Source: Hippasteria phrygiana (Eukaryota > Echinodermata > Asteroidea > Valvatida > Goniasteridae). Taken from it: DNA of 64,000 bases. How positions within the stretch are numbered: position 1 is the first letter of the stretch; each line of letters begins with the position of its first letter. The stretch lies in NCBI GenBank assembly GCA_037893225.1, contig JAZGUH010000005.1, forward strand, positions 1,674,001-1,738,000. Direction: 5' to 3'. The notes under the pieces are model-generated. The model searched no databases. It saw only the letters and a list, made by a program, of their open reading frames with translations, and was not told where the DNA came from. A program made the position numbers and the translations under genes. Below are positions 32,662 through 43,094 of this stretch, one piece after another.

Positions 32662-34704
32662 CCTTCCGAAGGGTGAAATCCGGATATTGACAAATCTTCA
32701 CCAAATTTCTTTTCCCGATACATTTCACTGCGAGTCCAAGGACTGAGATATGATAATGACAGCATACTGCAGGTACAGAGTGCTGCGATAATACGCGGCC
32801 CAATCCGCCTTTAATCGCCGCTCCCTCCAGGTCGATCCGCACATCCGCCGATAGTTCCGGTGATACTCCGGTTTCTACCCCTGAAGGAGGACGGTCTCCC
32901 TGGCAACGGGATCACGTGACTCGCCTCGCAGTCAATGTTCGCGTGCCCCATATACGTCTGACCCCGTCTTGCAGTGTTCTGTCTGTGTGCGTGCGGTTTT
33001 TTTTCTCCTGTTTTAATGATTATGTAAGATTGGATGATTCATCTATTTTTGTACCCAAAAAAATGAATGCGCGCGTGGTTAAAACCACAGTGATGGGATT
33101 AATTTTAAAGCAAATGAGCTCAACCCGGCGGTATTATTATGCTAATCTGGTTAAAGTCTGGTAACATTGGGTCATCTGAGTGCACATTCGCCTGCACGAT
33201 TGGTAGTCTCAGTAAGGCCTACTAATTGGGATAGTTCGGTGACATTTGTAATTTCGCTACCGCTTTTTCTCCCACAGTTTACAGAGATTAATGATAAAAA
33301 ATAACAAGTCACCATAGGCACATGTACATACACCTCCTTTGTTGTGGTTGCAAAATACAAAATCAGACATTTGCCTGTCTCACTCCAACGAACAGACCTT
33401 TTATAAAATATGTGAGTCCATTGTTACCAGCTATATTTAGTTTCATTGTGCTTCAAAGATAGAACTTCCTTTTCTTTCAGCTCTAAACTTTTCATTTTCT
33501 TAGATGATTATTTCAGTAGCTTTTTTGATATGTGGTTTTAACGTTCATGTAGTATTGTAAGTGTCCACTTTGATGTACCGTTATGTTAAATGTATTTATT
33601 TGAACTGGAAATAATGGGTGACCAGTGAATTAAACTGCCGGGTATAAAAATGGCCAATCAGTCAAAAAAATTCAAGTTTAAAAATGTGTTTATTTTACGC
33701 AAACATCATGATTTCCGCGATGATAAATAAACATAGATATATAGTTATTACAGTTTAACTACAATAAGTCTATAACGATCTGTGTACGTGTTGATGTATT
33801 TACATGTTGTACGTGTTGATGTTATTTTTCTGCTATATCAGATTTTGCCAGCTTAACCATTTTTTTCTCTAATGAAATGTTTGCACTTTGCGGCAGTGGG
33901 CACACCTGTATGTTCCTAGCCGCCCCAAGCACCTGTTTCCAATTTTCGTCAACACAAAATTACTTTTGTCATTTGTCTCTCGCCAAATTTAGCACCAAAC
34001 AAAGAATGGTATTTTTTCTTACTTGAGAAAAGGTGATTTGTCTGATATAGTTTTAATAATCTGAAGTGCCTCAGGTACCAGATTTTACCTCTGAAGTCGG
34101 ACTTTTTCTATAGAGTGAATGTTAAAGCGGCTATGTCCGTGCCCTAAATGACAATTTTAATTGAATGGATTTTCCTGCATGAACGTATTATGGAAGTAAA
34201 CTATTTTCGAACGAAAGGGTTTACTACACTGTGCTACGCGCGAAGATCGATATGCATTTATACTGAAGGAGTTAGGAACGCCCCGCCCCTAATTTACAAT
34301 TTCAAAGTTACGAAATCTGTTTCTTATCGTCGGTCGATTTCTTGAGGATTGACACTATGGAACGCTCACAACTTACCCAGCACTAACAAATCAGCAATTT
34401 ACGGAAACTTAGAGTGACCATGCATAGTTCCACGTTTCCGAGATAAATACTAATAGAATGATGGGGAAAACTCCCGTATCTAAGATATCTTTCTTACTTC
34501 CATAACTCAGAAACAGGTCTTCGATATTCGAGTTTTCCGGCATTCCATGATAATTTTTTATCTCAGAAACGTGGCAACGTGAACAATAAATCAAAATGGC
34601 GGCTTCCTGTCTTTCTGTATGAAAATGCCATCAGCAGTTAATCTACTGAATGATTTTATCTGTGAAAAGGGCACTTTCCATGAGAACTTAAAGGTAGTAT
34701 GCAA
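32662..34704. other. Gene-free interval
   Basis: Partly GC-rich at 32790-32930, then AT-rich. A GTACGTGTTGATGT duplication at about 33785-33822. No gene. Confidence 0.35.
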
Positions 34705-35105
34705 TATTTCCAAACATCAAAAACAAAACTACTGAATTATTACGAAATACCGTACTAGACTCTAAGTAAATAGCAGTCTCAAGCATCCTGTGAAATCATG
34801 GCACCTGGTGTGCTGTCGTTTTCAAGAAAAGTGGAAATTTATATCGTTTTCCAACGATTGTCGGCCGACCTGATAACACCCTGACGTCTATAAATTGTTC
34901 CGTTTTGTCTAATGTATGGTCAGGGAACCAGTCTACTAGAACATGTTTTTTTGTTTCTCTGTTTTCCTAGTATCTATGCACACATAACTTGAAACAGGTC
35001 AGTGTTACGGTATTTGCTAGCACACTATAAAATACCAACCCCCGAATCCATTTATTTCTGAAAATTACAGCAAAAGCAAACGGTACCGGTATATACTACC
35101 TTTAA
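34705..35105 (+). repeat. Dispersed repeat R1
   Basis: Contains the blocks shared with 30.1-30.65 kb in the same order, plus a central insert with GTCAGGGAACCAGTCTACTA that matches the inverse of the 41.05-kb foldback terminus. Ends GCAAAAGCAAACGGTACCGG. Confidence 0.6.
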
Positions 35106-35592
35106 CTCGCAAACGTGGAAATGTGGATGGTCACTTTAAACTTCCAAAGAAATTCAATATGAAAATTAATTTTTCGCTGCGATATATCCCCAAAGGGACA
35201 AACCTCTCAGCTTTAAGACCGATTCAGCACATTTGAAGTGATTCCTCTTTTTTGATAAGTGATCAAAGCCTTCATTGTTTTTCTTCGTGTAAGTACGCAC
35301 AGGACCCATTCTGCATCTAACATAAATCTTTAGAGGTTTGTTTTTTTACCCAAAAAATTTAAAAGGCTGAAACATGATTATCAGCAGATTAGACGCAGTA
35401 AAATGTAGATGCACGAAGTACACGGGTGTCAGTCACGTGCCTAATTTGATCGAGTCGAGAGCAAATGAAAAATAAGGTGATTTTCTGCGTATATTTCATA
35501 ATTCCGAAGGAAAAACATCATGCTTAAGTAATTATTAAATTAAATAACAGTAATGTGAGTATTGCTTGTAAAGGTATAATGGAAATCACGTA
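35106..35592. other. Gene-free interval
   Basis: No feature recognised. Confidence 0.3.
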
Positions 35593-36425
35593 CACTGTAA
35601 TTTTTTTTATATTTTACATCAAAAGTGATGGCAGCAGAGACGCCAGATATTTTGCTGTTTTTCTATTTTTACAGCACATGTTGTAGATATTTTTTGCAAC
35701 ATTTGCGTAAAATAATTGTACACTTAATTTGTAAAATTACTTTCGTCTGTAAATTGTTTATGCAAAAGCAGTCATTTGCATAAAAACAATTTAGTTAAAT
35801 ACCATAAGAACTGTAAATACACTAATTGTGCCATTTTGAGTCCACAGTCGATGTGCAATTTTATGAACTAGCAATATAGCTAGCGAAATTCAATGTGTCA
35901 CCTAAAATGTCAATCAGTGTTAATAATAGCACTGTATACCACATTACCCGATTCACAGTTGCACATCAGCTATGTTAGTAATGGACGTAAATGATATATA
36001 TGTGCATTGGCATAAGAAAATGCCTAACGTTTATTTTTTGGTGGGCAAATTTTATCTTTGAGACTATTAGTACCTTAAAATAAAACACTTTACACACGAA
36101 AGCATTCAAAGTTATCACAACAACCTCTAACCCTTACGCCGAGAAATAAAAATTGTAAAATTGCTTGTCAAGAGCAAGTCATGCTCATTCGGGGTCAACA
36201 TGCAAATGAAGGGTCAACATCACATTAGCTGTAAATTTAATGACAACCCACGTATTTTAACAAAATATTTTACTTTGTATTATTGTTTTTACAAAATAAT
36301 CCTGTAAATATACAAAATTCCGTTAAAACACGGAAATTTGAAGGAAAATTGTAATTTTAACATCAAAAGTGCTGTAAAACCAATTACAGTACAGATCTGT
36401 AAAATTACAGATATTTTTTACAGTG
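35593..36425. mobile_element. DNA-transposon-like element with CACTGTAA ends
   Basis: Left end CACTGTAATTTTTTTTATAT and right end ATTTTTTACAGTG are imperfect terminal inverted repeats about 830 bp apart. An ACATCAAAAGTG block occurs next to both ends in direct orientation, and an internal inverted pair (AATTGTTTATGCAAA / TTTGCATAAAAACAATT) lies near 35750-35793. There is no transposase-like frame, so it would be non-autonomous. Boundaries are provisional. Confidence 0.45.
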
Positions 36426-37718
36426 CAGGAAAGTATGATGTTGGCACGCTCTAATGAAAAATGTTATAATTTGATTGACAACCTTTTGGCTAGATGCATG
36501 GGTATTTTAATAATTCTTGTATTGATACTTCGTGGTCTTAAAGACCTAGGCCTATAGAACGTACCATGGGTAAACACATTAAGGTCATGATTTTGTTGAC
36601 ATAATATTATTTATCTCTCTTCTTTTAATTTTCATATTGGCATTAATTTGTTGACTTTGGAACACGAGGCAATTACGTGAAAAAAAATTTGTTGGCGTTC
36701 TTCCAAGTTTGACGACAACGGTCTTGCACATTCTGGGGCACAACGCGTTATTGTATTTTACACAATGGCGGCCGACACGGCTTTGTCTTCTCTGATATCC
36801 CTTAACTGAAATCATTCTCCTTTTATATTTTTTCTTAATGAAAGTATAGTTTTGTATTGCACTTTGGAGGACAACAGTGAAGTAATTGTTTCTTTGTCCT
36901 CGGTTCCTCTGATGCATGCAAAAATAACTGTGTTGGGTCTATTCAGTTTATTGTCCAACTCGGAAAGAAACAAAAAGTTAAAACACTTCCACTGTTTCTA
37001 TAATCAGCCTACAATTCGCATTGCAACAGATAATTGGAAAGTAGATGACTATAATATACTTTGCAAATATATATTAGACAGCTGGTTGTTTTGTGGTCAA
37101 ACAAAAAATCCGCAATGAGGAACTGAAATGAGTTTTGTGACGATCGAAGTAATTTAAACGAGTGAGTGAGTAGCAGTGTCTATATTGTCTTGGTTTTACT
37201 TATTTAGGAAATCTAATACCATATTTATAACAATTTGAATTTTCAAAATTATCTAATCCACGTTTTTATTTAGATGTATCGTCTAGACAGGAATTTGACT
37301 ACCACAGACTTGGTGACGTACGCAAACAAGGCTGGATTCTGGGTTTAATAAGAAAATGCTTAATGTTCAAAAATAGCTTTCCAACAATTCCATCTGGTAA
37401 TATTTTTCCCCCTAGCATTCAACTAAGATTTGTCGCTTCATTGTCCATTATTGATATAAAGACATCTGAAATAAAGACCTTTTAGTACTGAACTGGACAT
37501 GTCATGCTATGTTTAAAATGGCGTAGGCCTATATCTCTTGGGGCAAAAATTATCATCGCCGCAAAAAAATATATTTTAGCAAAACAGCAACATAGCATAG
37601 ATAAAGGCCTAGATTACAATCTTTCCCCCTGACGCTGCACTAAAATACTCGCAGTGCTTTCACGTAAGAATTCGATCATCGTTCGCAGGCTTCGACCGAG
37701 GATGGCGCAGAAAGTAGT
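36426..37718. other. Gene-free interval
   Basis: A 110-codon minus frame (36585-36917) is Lys/Arg/Asn-rich with no domain and looks like AT-rich noise. TAGGCCTA at 36547 and 37524. Confidence 0.3.
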
Positions 37719-37738
37719 GGGGGGGGGGGGGGGGGGGG
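37719..37738. repeat. Poly(G)20
   Basis: Twenty uninterrupted G. Confidence 0.9.
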
Positions 37739-37837
37739 AGTTCACGAGAAGACTCCCCGAGGGGTTAGAGAACCCGATATAATCAAACGGGCCTCCGTCA
37801 TTCATATCAGCCCGTTGGAGCAGTCTTTGAGTTAGCC

Positions 37838-37985
37838 ATGGGGGAAGGGGGTCAAGGGGTTACGATCTCCGTGGCCGTTGGGAGGATCGGAGAGGCAGGC
37901 GAAGGGCGCGGGGAAGACGGGAGGGAGAGACGGGGAGGGGGCAATGGCCGGCCGGCTAGGACAGACGGGGTTCGTTCAGACTGGT
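37838..37985. promoter_or_regulatory. Purine-skewed GC-rich patch
   Basis: G/A-rich strand with CpG (GGGAGGATCGG, AGGGCGCGGGG, GGCCGGCCGG). Gly/Arg-rich short frames are compositional. Candidate regulatory DNA only by composition. Confidence 0.25.
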
Positions 37986-38397
37986 CTTTAAAAAAAAATG
38001 TATTCATTACTGTGGTCAGGGTTTCCTATTATGCAGGGTGTAACGGTGCCAAACAAAACCGTGCCTGCAGATATCGTTAACATTTCTCAAAAAGTACCTA
38101 ACACGAGTATTTCGTCTTGATGGAGCATATTAATTATACTCTTGTGTAAAATCAGTGAAAATGTCATGGAAATCCCTTCGTGTAAACTAATGATGCAACA
38201 GATTATAAAAAAAGATGTGCAATGATTGAACCATTAACTGACTACATGACACAGTTACTGGTACAGTTCCACTGATTATACACAAGTGCATAACTATAAG
38301 CTTCGGGTTGAAATACTCGTGTAGCTGAGAAAGTGCTGTATTCAAAGCGCTACAGACAAAGGACCGGTACCACTCTCAATTTTCCAATTTACCAACG

Positions 38398-38575
38398 GTC
38401 CGACCAAAACCAAAACCAAAACCAAAATGGTTTTCATGCATGACTTTTAAACAAACGACGCATTTTGAAAGGATGGTCGTTAACATTATTGTATTCATTA
38501 TTATATAACATTATTATATTCGTTTATATATTCATTCATTTATATTCATTATTATATTATTATATTCTGTCAAAC
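38398..38575. repeat. AAAACC and ATTATA simple repeats
   Basis: (AAAACC)n at about 38402-38425, then TTATAT/TTCATT-rich simple sequence from 38480. Confidence 0.7.
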
Positions 38576-38634
38576 AATCCACAAGGGAAACTGACTAGGT
38601 AAATTTGAATACATTTTCAAAGTAAACAAAGACA

Positions 38635-38810
38635 CTGGCAGGAGCGGGATTCGAACCTGCGAGTTCTGGGTTTATGACTTCTGGCTAGCGCCCACCCGAA
38701 CAAAGATGCTGACAATTTGGGAATCCGCCAACATAGGGCAAGATAGCTCAGTTGGTAGAGCGCCGGTACGGTAATCCAGAGGTCGCAGGTTCGAATCCCG
38801 CTCCTGCCAG
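38635..38810. repeat. Head-to-head pair of tRNA-like elements
   Basis: The 28-bp block CTGGCAGGAGCGGGATTCGA... at 38635-38662 is a perfect inverse of 38783-38810. The left copy is on the minus strand, the right on plus, and both carry an intact B box (GGTTCGAATCC). Similarity continues outward into GTAAACAAAGAC / GTTTCTTTGTTAAC. Either two SINEs inserted in opposite orientation next to one another, or this is a composite element. Confidence 0.75.
38737..38808 (+). tRNA. tRNA-like SINE head (pseudo-tRNA)
   Basis: A 72-nt cloverleaf-like sequence. The acceptor strands GGCAAGA and TCCTGCC pair with one mismatch. The D arm is GCTCAGTTGGTAGAGC and the T arm is GCAGG-TTCGAAT-CCCGC with one mismatch. 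A box (TAGCTCAGTTGG) and B box (GGTTCGAATCC) are intact. The anticodon stem is poorly paired and position 33 is C rather than T, so it is not a functional tRNA; it acts as the pol III head of the SINE that follows. No CCA or terminator-adjacent end is visible. Confidence 0.6.
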
Positions 38811-38935
38811 TTTCTTTGTTAACTTTGAAAATTATTATATTCTGTTAAATGATTTTTCCAACCATAGAAATTTCACGACGAACGCTTTCTGTAGCCTGAT
38901 TGGGCGCCTTCAAGGCAAGTGTTCCTTTAACGTGG
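38737..38935 (+). mobile_element. tRNA-derived SINE, head plus body
   Basis: The pseudo-tRNA head (38737-38808) is followed by a body whose segment 38851-38935 (AGCCTGATTGGGCGCCTTCA and neighbours) recurs inverted at 24370-24455. The 5' flank segment AGGGAAACTGACTAGG (38584-38599) has a relative at 43307-43324, next to another B-box-bearing fragment. Together these support a dispersed SINE family with pol III promoter. Confidence 0.65.
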
Positions 38936-39378
38936 ACACGTTTGTCTGAAATTCTCGTTCACTTTAGTACGGCGCACATACATGAATTCTGTTGAGCTAT
39001 GAATGTTAATCTTTTCCAGAATCCATGTACAAATGCTTTATGCTGATTTCAGATTTCCAGCGGGAAATAACATTAGTTCGTCCGGTCATAACAGATTCAT
39101 ATTAACCCTAAATGTCCTGAATCCTCCAATTTTAATATGATTTTCCACACACCCTAGGGAGTTAGGGTTAATAAAAAAAGAAAATTATTCAGCTACATTA
39201 GTCACCTGGCTCTGTCTGCTTTGAGCAATAGTATGCAATTTTGACATTCAAAGGTTGGGGTCAGCCAGGTTTTTTAGTCCATCGCAGGTGTCTTCTATAT
39301 GTTATGTTTTGTTTCTATTTTCTTTTATTTATTTACATTGTCTTTATTATGCGTCTTCTTTTTTTAGATTTACATTAC
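38936..39378. other. Gene-free interval
   Basis: AT-rich, including an ACCCTAGGGAGTTAGGGTTA stretch near 39151. No gene. Confidence 0.35.
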
Positions 39379-39386
39379 AGAAATGT

Positions 39387-39703
39387 CAGTGGCGGCGCTA
39401 GACTCTACAATTTGGGGGGAAAGTGGGGAGGGGGTGTCAAATCAGATGTGAATAAAACGTCAACTATCACGACAGAATAACGCTTTTCAATAAACAAAAC
39501 CAAAATTTCACTCTATACTTTCAACACCTATATAGTGTTGAATCTATACAGCAAAAGAAATAAACAGAATTAATCTCTTTGTAGATAAAGTGTTGGGGGG
39601 GAAAACTGGGGGGGGGGGGGGGGGGGGTGCGGGGGTGCGGGGGACAAGAGAAAAACTTGGGGGAAATGCCCCCTCCCCCATGCCCCCCGTAGCGCCGCCA
39701 CTG
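39387..39703. mobile_element. hAT-type MITE with 8-bp target duplication
   Basis: Terminal inverted repeats CAGTGGCGGCGCTA (left) and TAGCGCCGCCACTG (right), followed inward by G-rich and C-rich strings that also mirror. The flanks AGAAATGT (39379-39386) and AGGAATGT (39704-39711) match in 7 of 8 positions. An 8-bp duplication with CAG...CTG ends is the established signature of hAT transposons. There is no transposase; the interior holds a poly(G)20 run (39608-39627) that may have expanded after insertion. Confidence 0.75.
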
Positions 39704-39985
39704 AGGAATGTACTGGAATTCATTTTTAGCCTCTGAGAAAGATCCGGCCAGAATGGAAATGTCAGACCCTTGTTATTATTTACCGGCATATGTTCCAAGT
39801 CATTACAGCTGACACGCACTTGGTAGCGCATACACAATATTTATGTTCATTTCGAACTTTAGGAAACCGAACATAACCCTTGAAGTGCGCATGACAAGGT
39901 CTTGAAGCAAAAATCATAATTTTGAAACAAAAATTGTATTTTTAACACTAAAGGGAGTCCCCCAAAAGGGTTGGCCTATATAACA

Positions 39986-40130
39986 CCAAACAGTCCGAAG
40001 TACGTTTTTACGCACCATATTTCAAGACAACGGAAGTCAGCGAAGCATAACCAGAGAAATACATCCAAGATATCAATGGAAAGTTTATTACTCCTAGTTT
40101 ATGATCAAACCATAATAATGGTCAATATTT
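39986..40130. repeat. Dispersed repeat R2
   Basis: Shares CCAGAGAAAT-CATC, AGATATCAATGGAAAG and AAACCATAAT in the same order with 55890-56035, along with ACGTTTTTACGCACCAT-like sequence before it. Class unknown. Confidence 0.6.
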
Positions 40131-40231
40131 CAACATTTTGTGGGATGCGTACACGCAGAAAGTGCTGTCGCTTGTAAACGTAAACTAAGAAGTCTAAAAA
40201 ACTATATAATTAAAGTTTGAAAGATTAAAAC

Positions 40232-40452
40232 ACTCTAAAAACTGTGTTTAGCAATTAAACACAATCTTGCTATCAGTTTGTAAACATGTTTAGAAGCTAA
40301 ACAGTACGTGTCCAATTACTAAACACCATTGTTCAATGGCTAAACACTATCCGTCAACACGCTAAACATGTTTAGTATGTAAACGTGTTTACAAACTGAT
40401 AGCAAGAAAGTGTTTAGAAAAGTGTTTACTTGCTAAACACTGTTTTTACAGT
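40232..40452. mobile_element. MITE rich in TAAACA motifs
   Basis: About 60-bp inverted arms. Left CTAAAAACTGTGTTTAGC, AATTAAACAC and CTTGCTATCAGTTTGTAAAC are mirrored by GTTTACAAACTGATAGCAAG, AAGTGTTTACTTGCTAAACAC and GTTTTTACAG on the right. Inside and in the arms, TAAACA or TGTTTA occurs 13 times, three of them as the forkhead-type GTAAACA/TGTTTAC. No coding capacity; size 221 bp. Confidence 0.8.
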
Positions 40453-40464
40453 AAAGAGGACTGA

Positions 40465-40890
40465 GGTTATATTGAAAAAACCCGGGGAAATATAATATTG
40501 CAAACATTGGAAAGGGTTGTGGAAAGGGTTGTGAAAAAGAATGAACGTAATTTCACCTGCGCGTTTCCGCATACGCACGAAAATTTATTGCGTTTCGAGT
40601 TCACACTCTGGAAGAACATGAACGCTTCATCAGACAATCAAATGGCTATACACGTGGACGCAATCGCAGGAATATCTTGTAAAACTGACAGTTATTTGGT
40701 ACGGTACACAGACGTCATGGGAATAGCACAGTTGACAGTCATATTTAGTAAATATGGAATGTATTTCTTCAACGTCTCGGGAAATAATGAATGTTTTTGG
40801 ATAGATTGGACCGGAATGGCTTCACGTCCAAGAAATTCTCGCTGGACGTTGCTTCATTTCGATAGTGGACATTGTATCCCATGCAGTTAA
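40465..40890 (+). CDS. Unrecognised ORF, longest non-repetitive frame
   Basis: Open from 40465 to TAA at 40888-40890 (141 codons). The first in-frame ATG encodes the Met of NMNASSDNQ near 40618, so if real it is more likely an exon or a remnant than a complete gene. The protein has five Cys in the stretch from NFTC to the end, three N-glycosylation-like sequons (NFT, NAS, NVS) and alternating beta-strand-like segments (LVRYTDVMG, LTVIFSKYGMYFFNVSG), which might suggest an extracellular beta domain. No signal peptide or known motif. It sits tightly between a MITE (ends 40452) and an inverted R1 copy (starts 40903), so a transposon origin or disrupted gene is possible. Confidence 0.25.
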   Translation, partial: GYIEKTRGNIILQTLERVVERVVKKNERNFTCAFPHTHENLLRFEFTLWKNMNASSDNQMAIHVDAIAGISCKTDSYLVRYTDVMGIAQLTVIFSKYGMYFFNVSGNNECFWIDWTGMASRPRNSRWTLLHFDSGHCIPCS

Positions 40891-40902
40891 ATGTAGTATA
40901 TA

Positions 40903-41133
40903 CACCATTTGCTTTTGCTGTAATTTTCAGAAATAAATGGATTTCGGGTTTAGTATTTTATAGCGTGCTAACAAATACTGTAACACTGTTCCTGTTTAAA
41001 GTTTTGTATATAGATGCTGAGAAAACAGAGAGAAAACAATTAGGTTATAGTAGTCTGGTTCCCTGACCTTACCCGAGACAAAACGGATCAATTTATAGAC
41101 GTCAGGAAATTATCAGGTCGGGAAACTAGACTA
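40903..41133 (-). repeat. Dispersed repeat R1, inverted copy with foldback
   Basis: TTTGCTTTTGCTGTAATTTTCAG and TTTAGTATTTTATAG match the reverse complement of R1 ends. Positions 41050-41133 form a small foldback (TAGTCTGGTTCCCTGACC versus GGTCGGGAAACTAGACTA) that also appears in the 34.9-kb copy. Confidence 0.6.
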
Positions 41134-41403
41134 TTTGTACTGGATAAATCCGGATACTCAGAAAGTCTACACACGAAAACGGCAATTGATTTCGAATTCA
41201 AGTGCATTGAAAAAAAAAGGAAACTTGTCACTATTTAAACTGCCATGTTATAGATAGAAACACACTCAGAATTCTTGACGGTGTATGGAACGCGTAATCA
41301 AACAAACATGGCCCCAAATCCCGAACTTTGCAATAAAGTTCAAGATTTAAAAGCTAAACATAGTTGATAGTTATCCACAATACTAGTTATCCACAATAAT
41401 CAA

Positions 41404-41629
41404 TTATTTCACCAATTGGACTTGAAGTGTTTCATTAAGAATAACTGTATGCAATCCCGAGGCTTTCAACGACACTTCAAATTCGACAAACGGCCTACCC
41501 ATTTCCGCTTCGTAAGATCTGACACAATGTACAATGTTTTTTTCATTATCAAACTTGTAACAGGCGATATCAACGTCTGTGTGGCAAACATGCACTTCTT
41601 TGTAAAAACCAGCCATGAACGAAAATGGC
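41404..41629 (-). CDS. Unrecognised ORF, possible terminal exon
   Basis: On the minus strand a pyrimidine-containing stretch ending TCCTTCATTTAG (41630 boundary) could be a splice acceptor. The frame then reads PFSFMAGFYKEVHVC and runs for about 75 codons to TAA at 41404-41406. Codon content looks protein-like, with four Cys and a beta-strand-like end (VEFEVSLKASGLHTVILNE). The segment VRSYEAEMG...SLKASGLHTVILN loosely parallels VRYTDVMG...FSKYGMYFFNVSG in the plus-strand ORF 500 bp away. That similarity is by eye and weak. The overlapping plus frame is probably a shadow. Confidence 0.25.
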
Positions 41630-42349
41630 CTAAATGAAGGACATCAATTGAAAGTTTATATTTTATTATTTACGGTTACACAAAACAAGGTGAAAGCCTG
41701 AGAGAAAGGGTACCAACCATAGAACCAAAAAGATCTTTTTAAACCAAATTTAACGCGTGGTTTACTGGCTTTCGTTCTGAGTTTAAAATAGATATTTTAG
41801 AAATAAGGAGAAACCCAGACAAAACTCGCGAGGTTCACACAATGTCATGCTGTCAAAGAACGACAGATTTGCAGCATTATAGAAAATGCACGCGTATTTG
41901 TATTCTGTGGTGTTTTTAACTTCTTCCCGTTTTATTCAGTGCATTTGCATAAAATCTCGTATCTTTAATCAGCAGTACATTTTATTCTTGTTCTTGAATA
42001 ATATTTGCGTTTTCTGTTACCATTTTTATGCTTGTAGGCCCCCTAATGTCTTTTGGAAATTTGTTTATATGTCCACCTACATTTTACAAATTTTTCAAAG
42101 GACTACAACGGACATGAGTTTTAGAAACTTTGTAATATTATTGGCAAACTTTCGTTGTCTTTGTTTTCATTCTTTTTAAATAGGCCTATGTTGTGTTTCA
42201 TTTATGTGCTAATTATTATCAAGCTGTGAAATAAAATGCAATGTAATTTCCAATGTATTGATGCTGATTATAAAGGGTTTAGTGTCTGGGGCACTCTCAA
42301 TGTTTTTGCATTGGCTTGTTTGGGGTTTTTCTTTTGATTTTAAAGTATA
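41630..42349. other. Gene-free interval
   Basis: T-rich. A 97-codon plus frame (41886-42179) is Phe/Ile/Cys-rich and looks compositional. Confidence 0.3.
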
Positions 42350-42870
42350 TTGATTTCTCGGCCAATGACCCAATGACTGACCTCGTGAAGGACCGCGGTG
42401 CACCCGAGGCCTACCCGGCTCAAACTTCTCAGGTGACCAGAAAACAACTAAATTACACCTGCAACGGCACAATCACGAAAAACAATAGCCCCGATAATTG
42501 ATCCTAATTGGTCTCGGAGGGGAGATGATAGGGGGGAAATGACGCTCGTGCTCGAAATAAGTTCCCGCTCTGCGTGAATATGTCTGAGCTATGCGAGGTA
42601 GAACTGGGTTTGTGTGTCGGTACATTCCGCCCAGCAGGGAGCACCGTGGCTGAAGCGCTTCTTTGGGCCGGGCGCGCGGCACGTTCGCCCCGGCCACAGT
42701 CGGGCTCCGATCACGCCTCGCGCGTTCTCCTATGGTCTTCGTCGAGCATGCTGGATCTATGCGTGTGCTTGTCAAACGAGGGTGGCGGAGGGGGACGGCC
42801 TTGCTGGCACGCGCCTGGGGACACCCAAGGATATTCGGTCTGAAACCACGGTGTGCGATTCCGTCCAATT
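42350..42870. promoter_or_regulatory. CpG island with homeodomain-type sites
   Basis: A GATAATTGATCCTAATTGG cluster (42493-42511) offers two TAATTG homeodomain cores and a GATA, and lies just before a CpG-dense stretch (42650-42730: GGGCCGGGCGCGCGGCACG, CGATCACGCCTCGCGCG). Overlapping 110-131 codon frames on both strands are typical of CpG islands. A regulatory role is inference. Confidence 0.4.
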
Positions 42871-43094
42871 CTTAAAAAAGATCGCGTCAACAAGAGCCAT
42901 GATTGCCATTCTGGCAATTCCCAGGTTAATACCGTACCACTGGCTTTGAACAAGGACATTGAAATTGTCCTACTTTATTTGCCAAAGAGTGCCCTGTAAA
43001 TGGTACCGTACGTGTGCCAGCAGTCAAAACTCATTCGAGCTGTTATTCCTGAAAAAAAATCATAACTACAGCATTTTACCAGACAGCATTTTGG
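42871..43094. other. Short spacer
   Basis: No feature. Confidence 0.3.

Noticed and set aside
36585..36917. 110-codon minus ORF
   Set aside because: Basic, Asn-rich and without any domain or splice context; consistent with AT-rich noise.
42473..42868. 131-codon minus ORF and overlapping plus ORFs
   Set aside because: Mutually overlapping frames in a CpG island; none has a motif.
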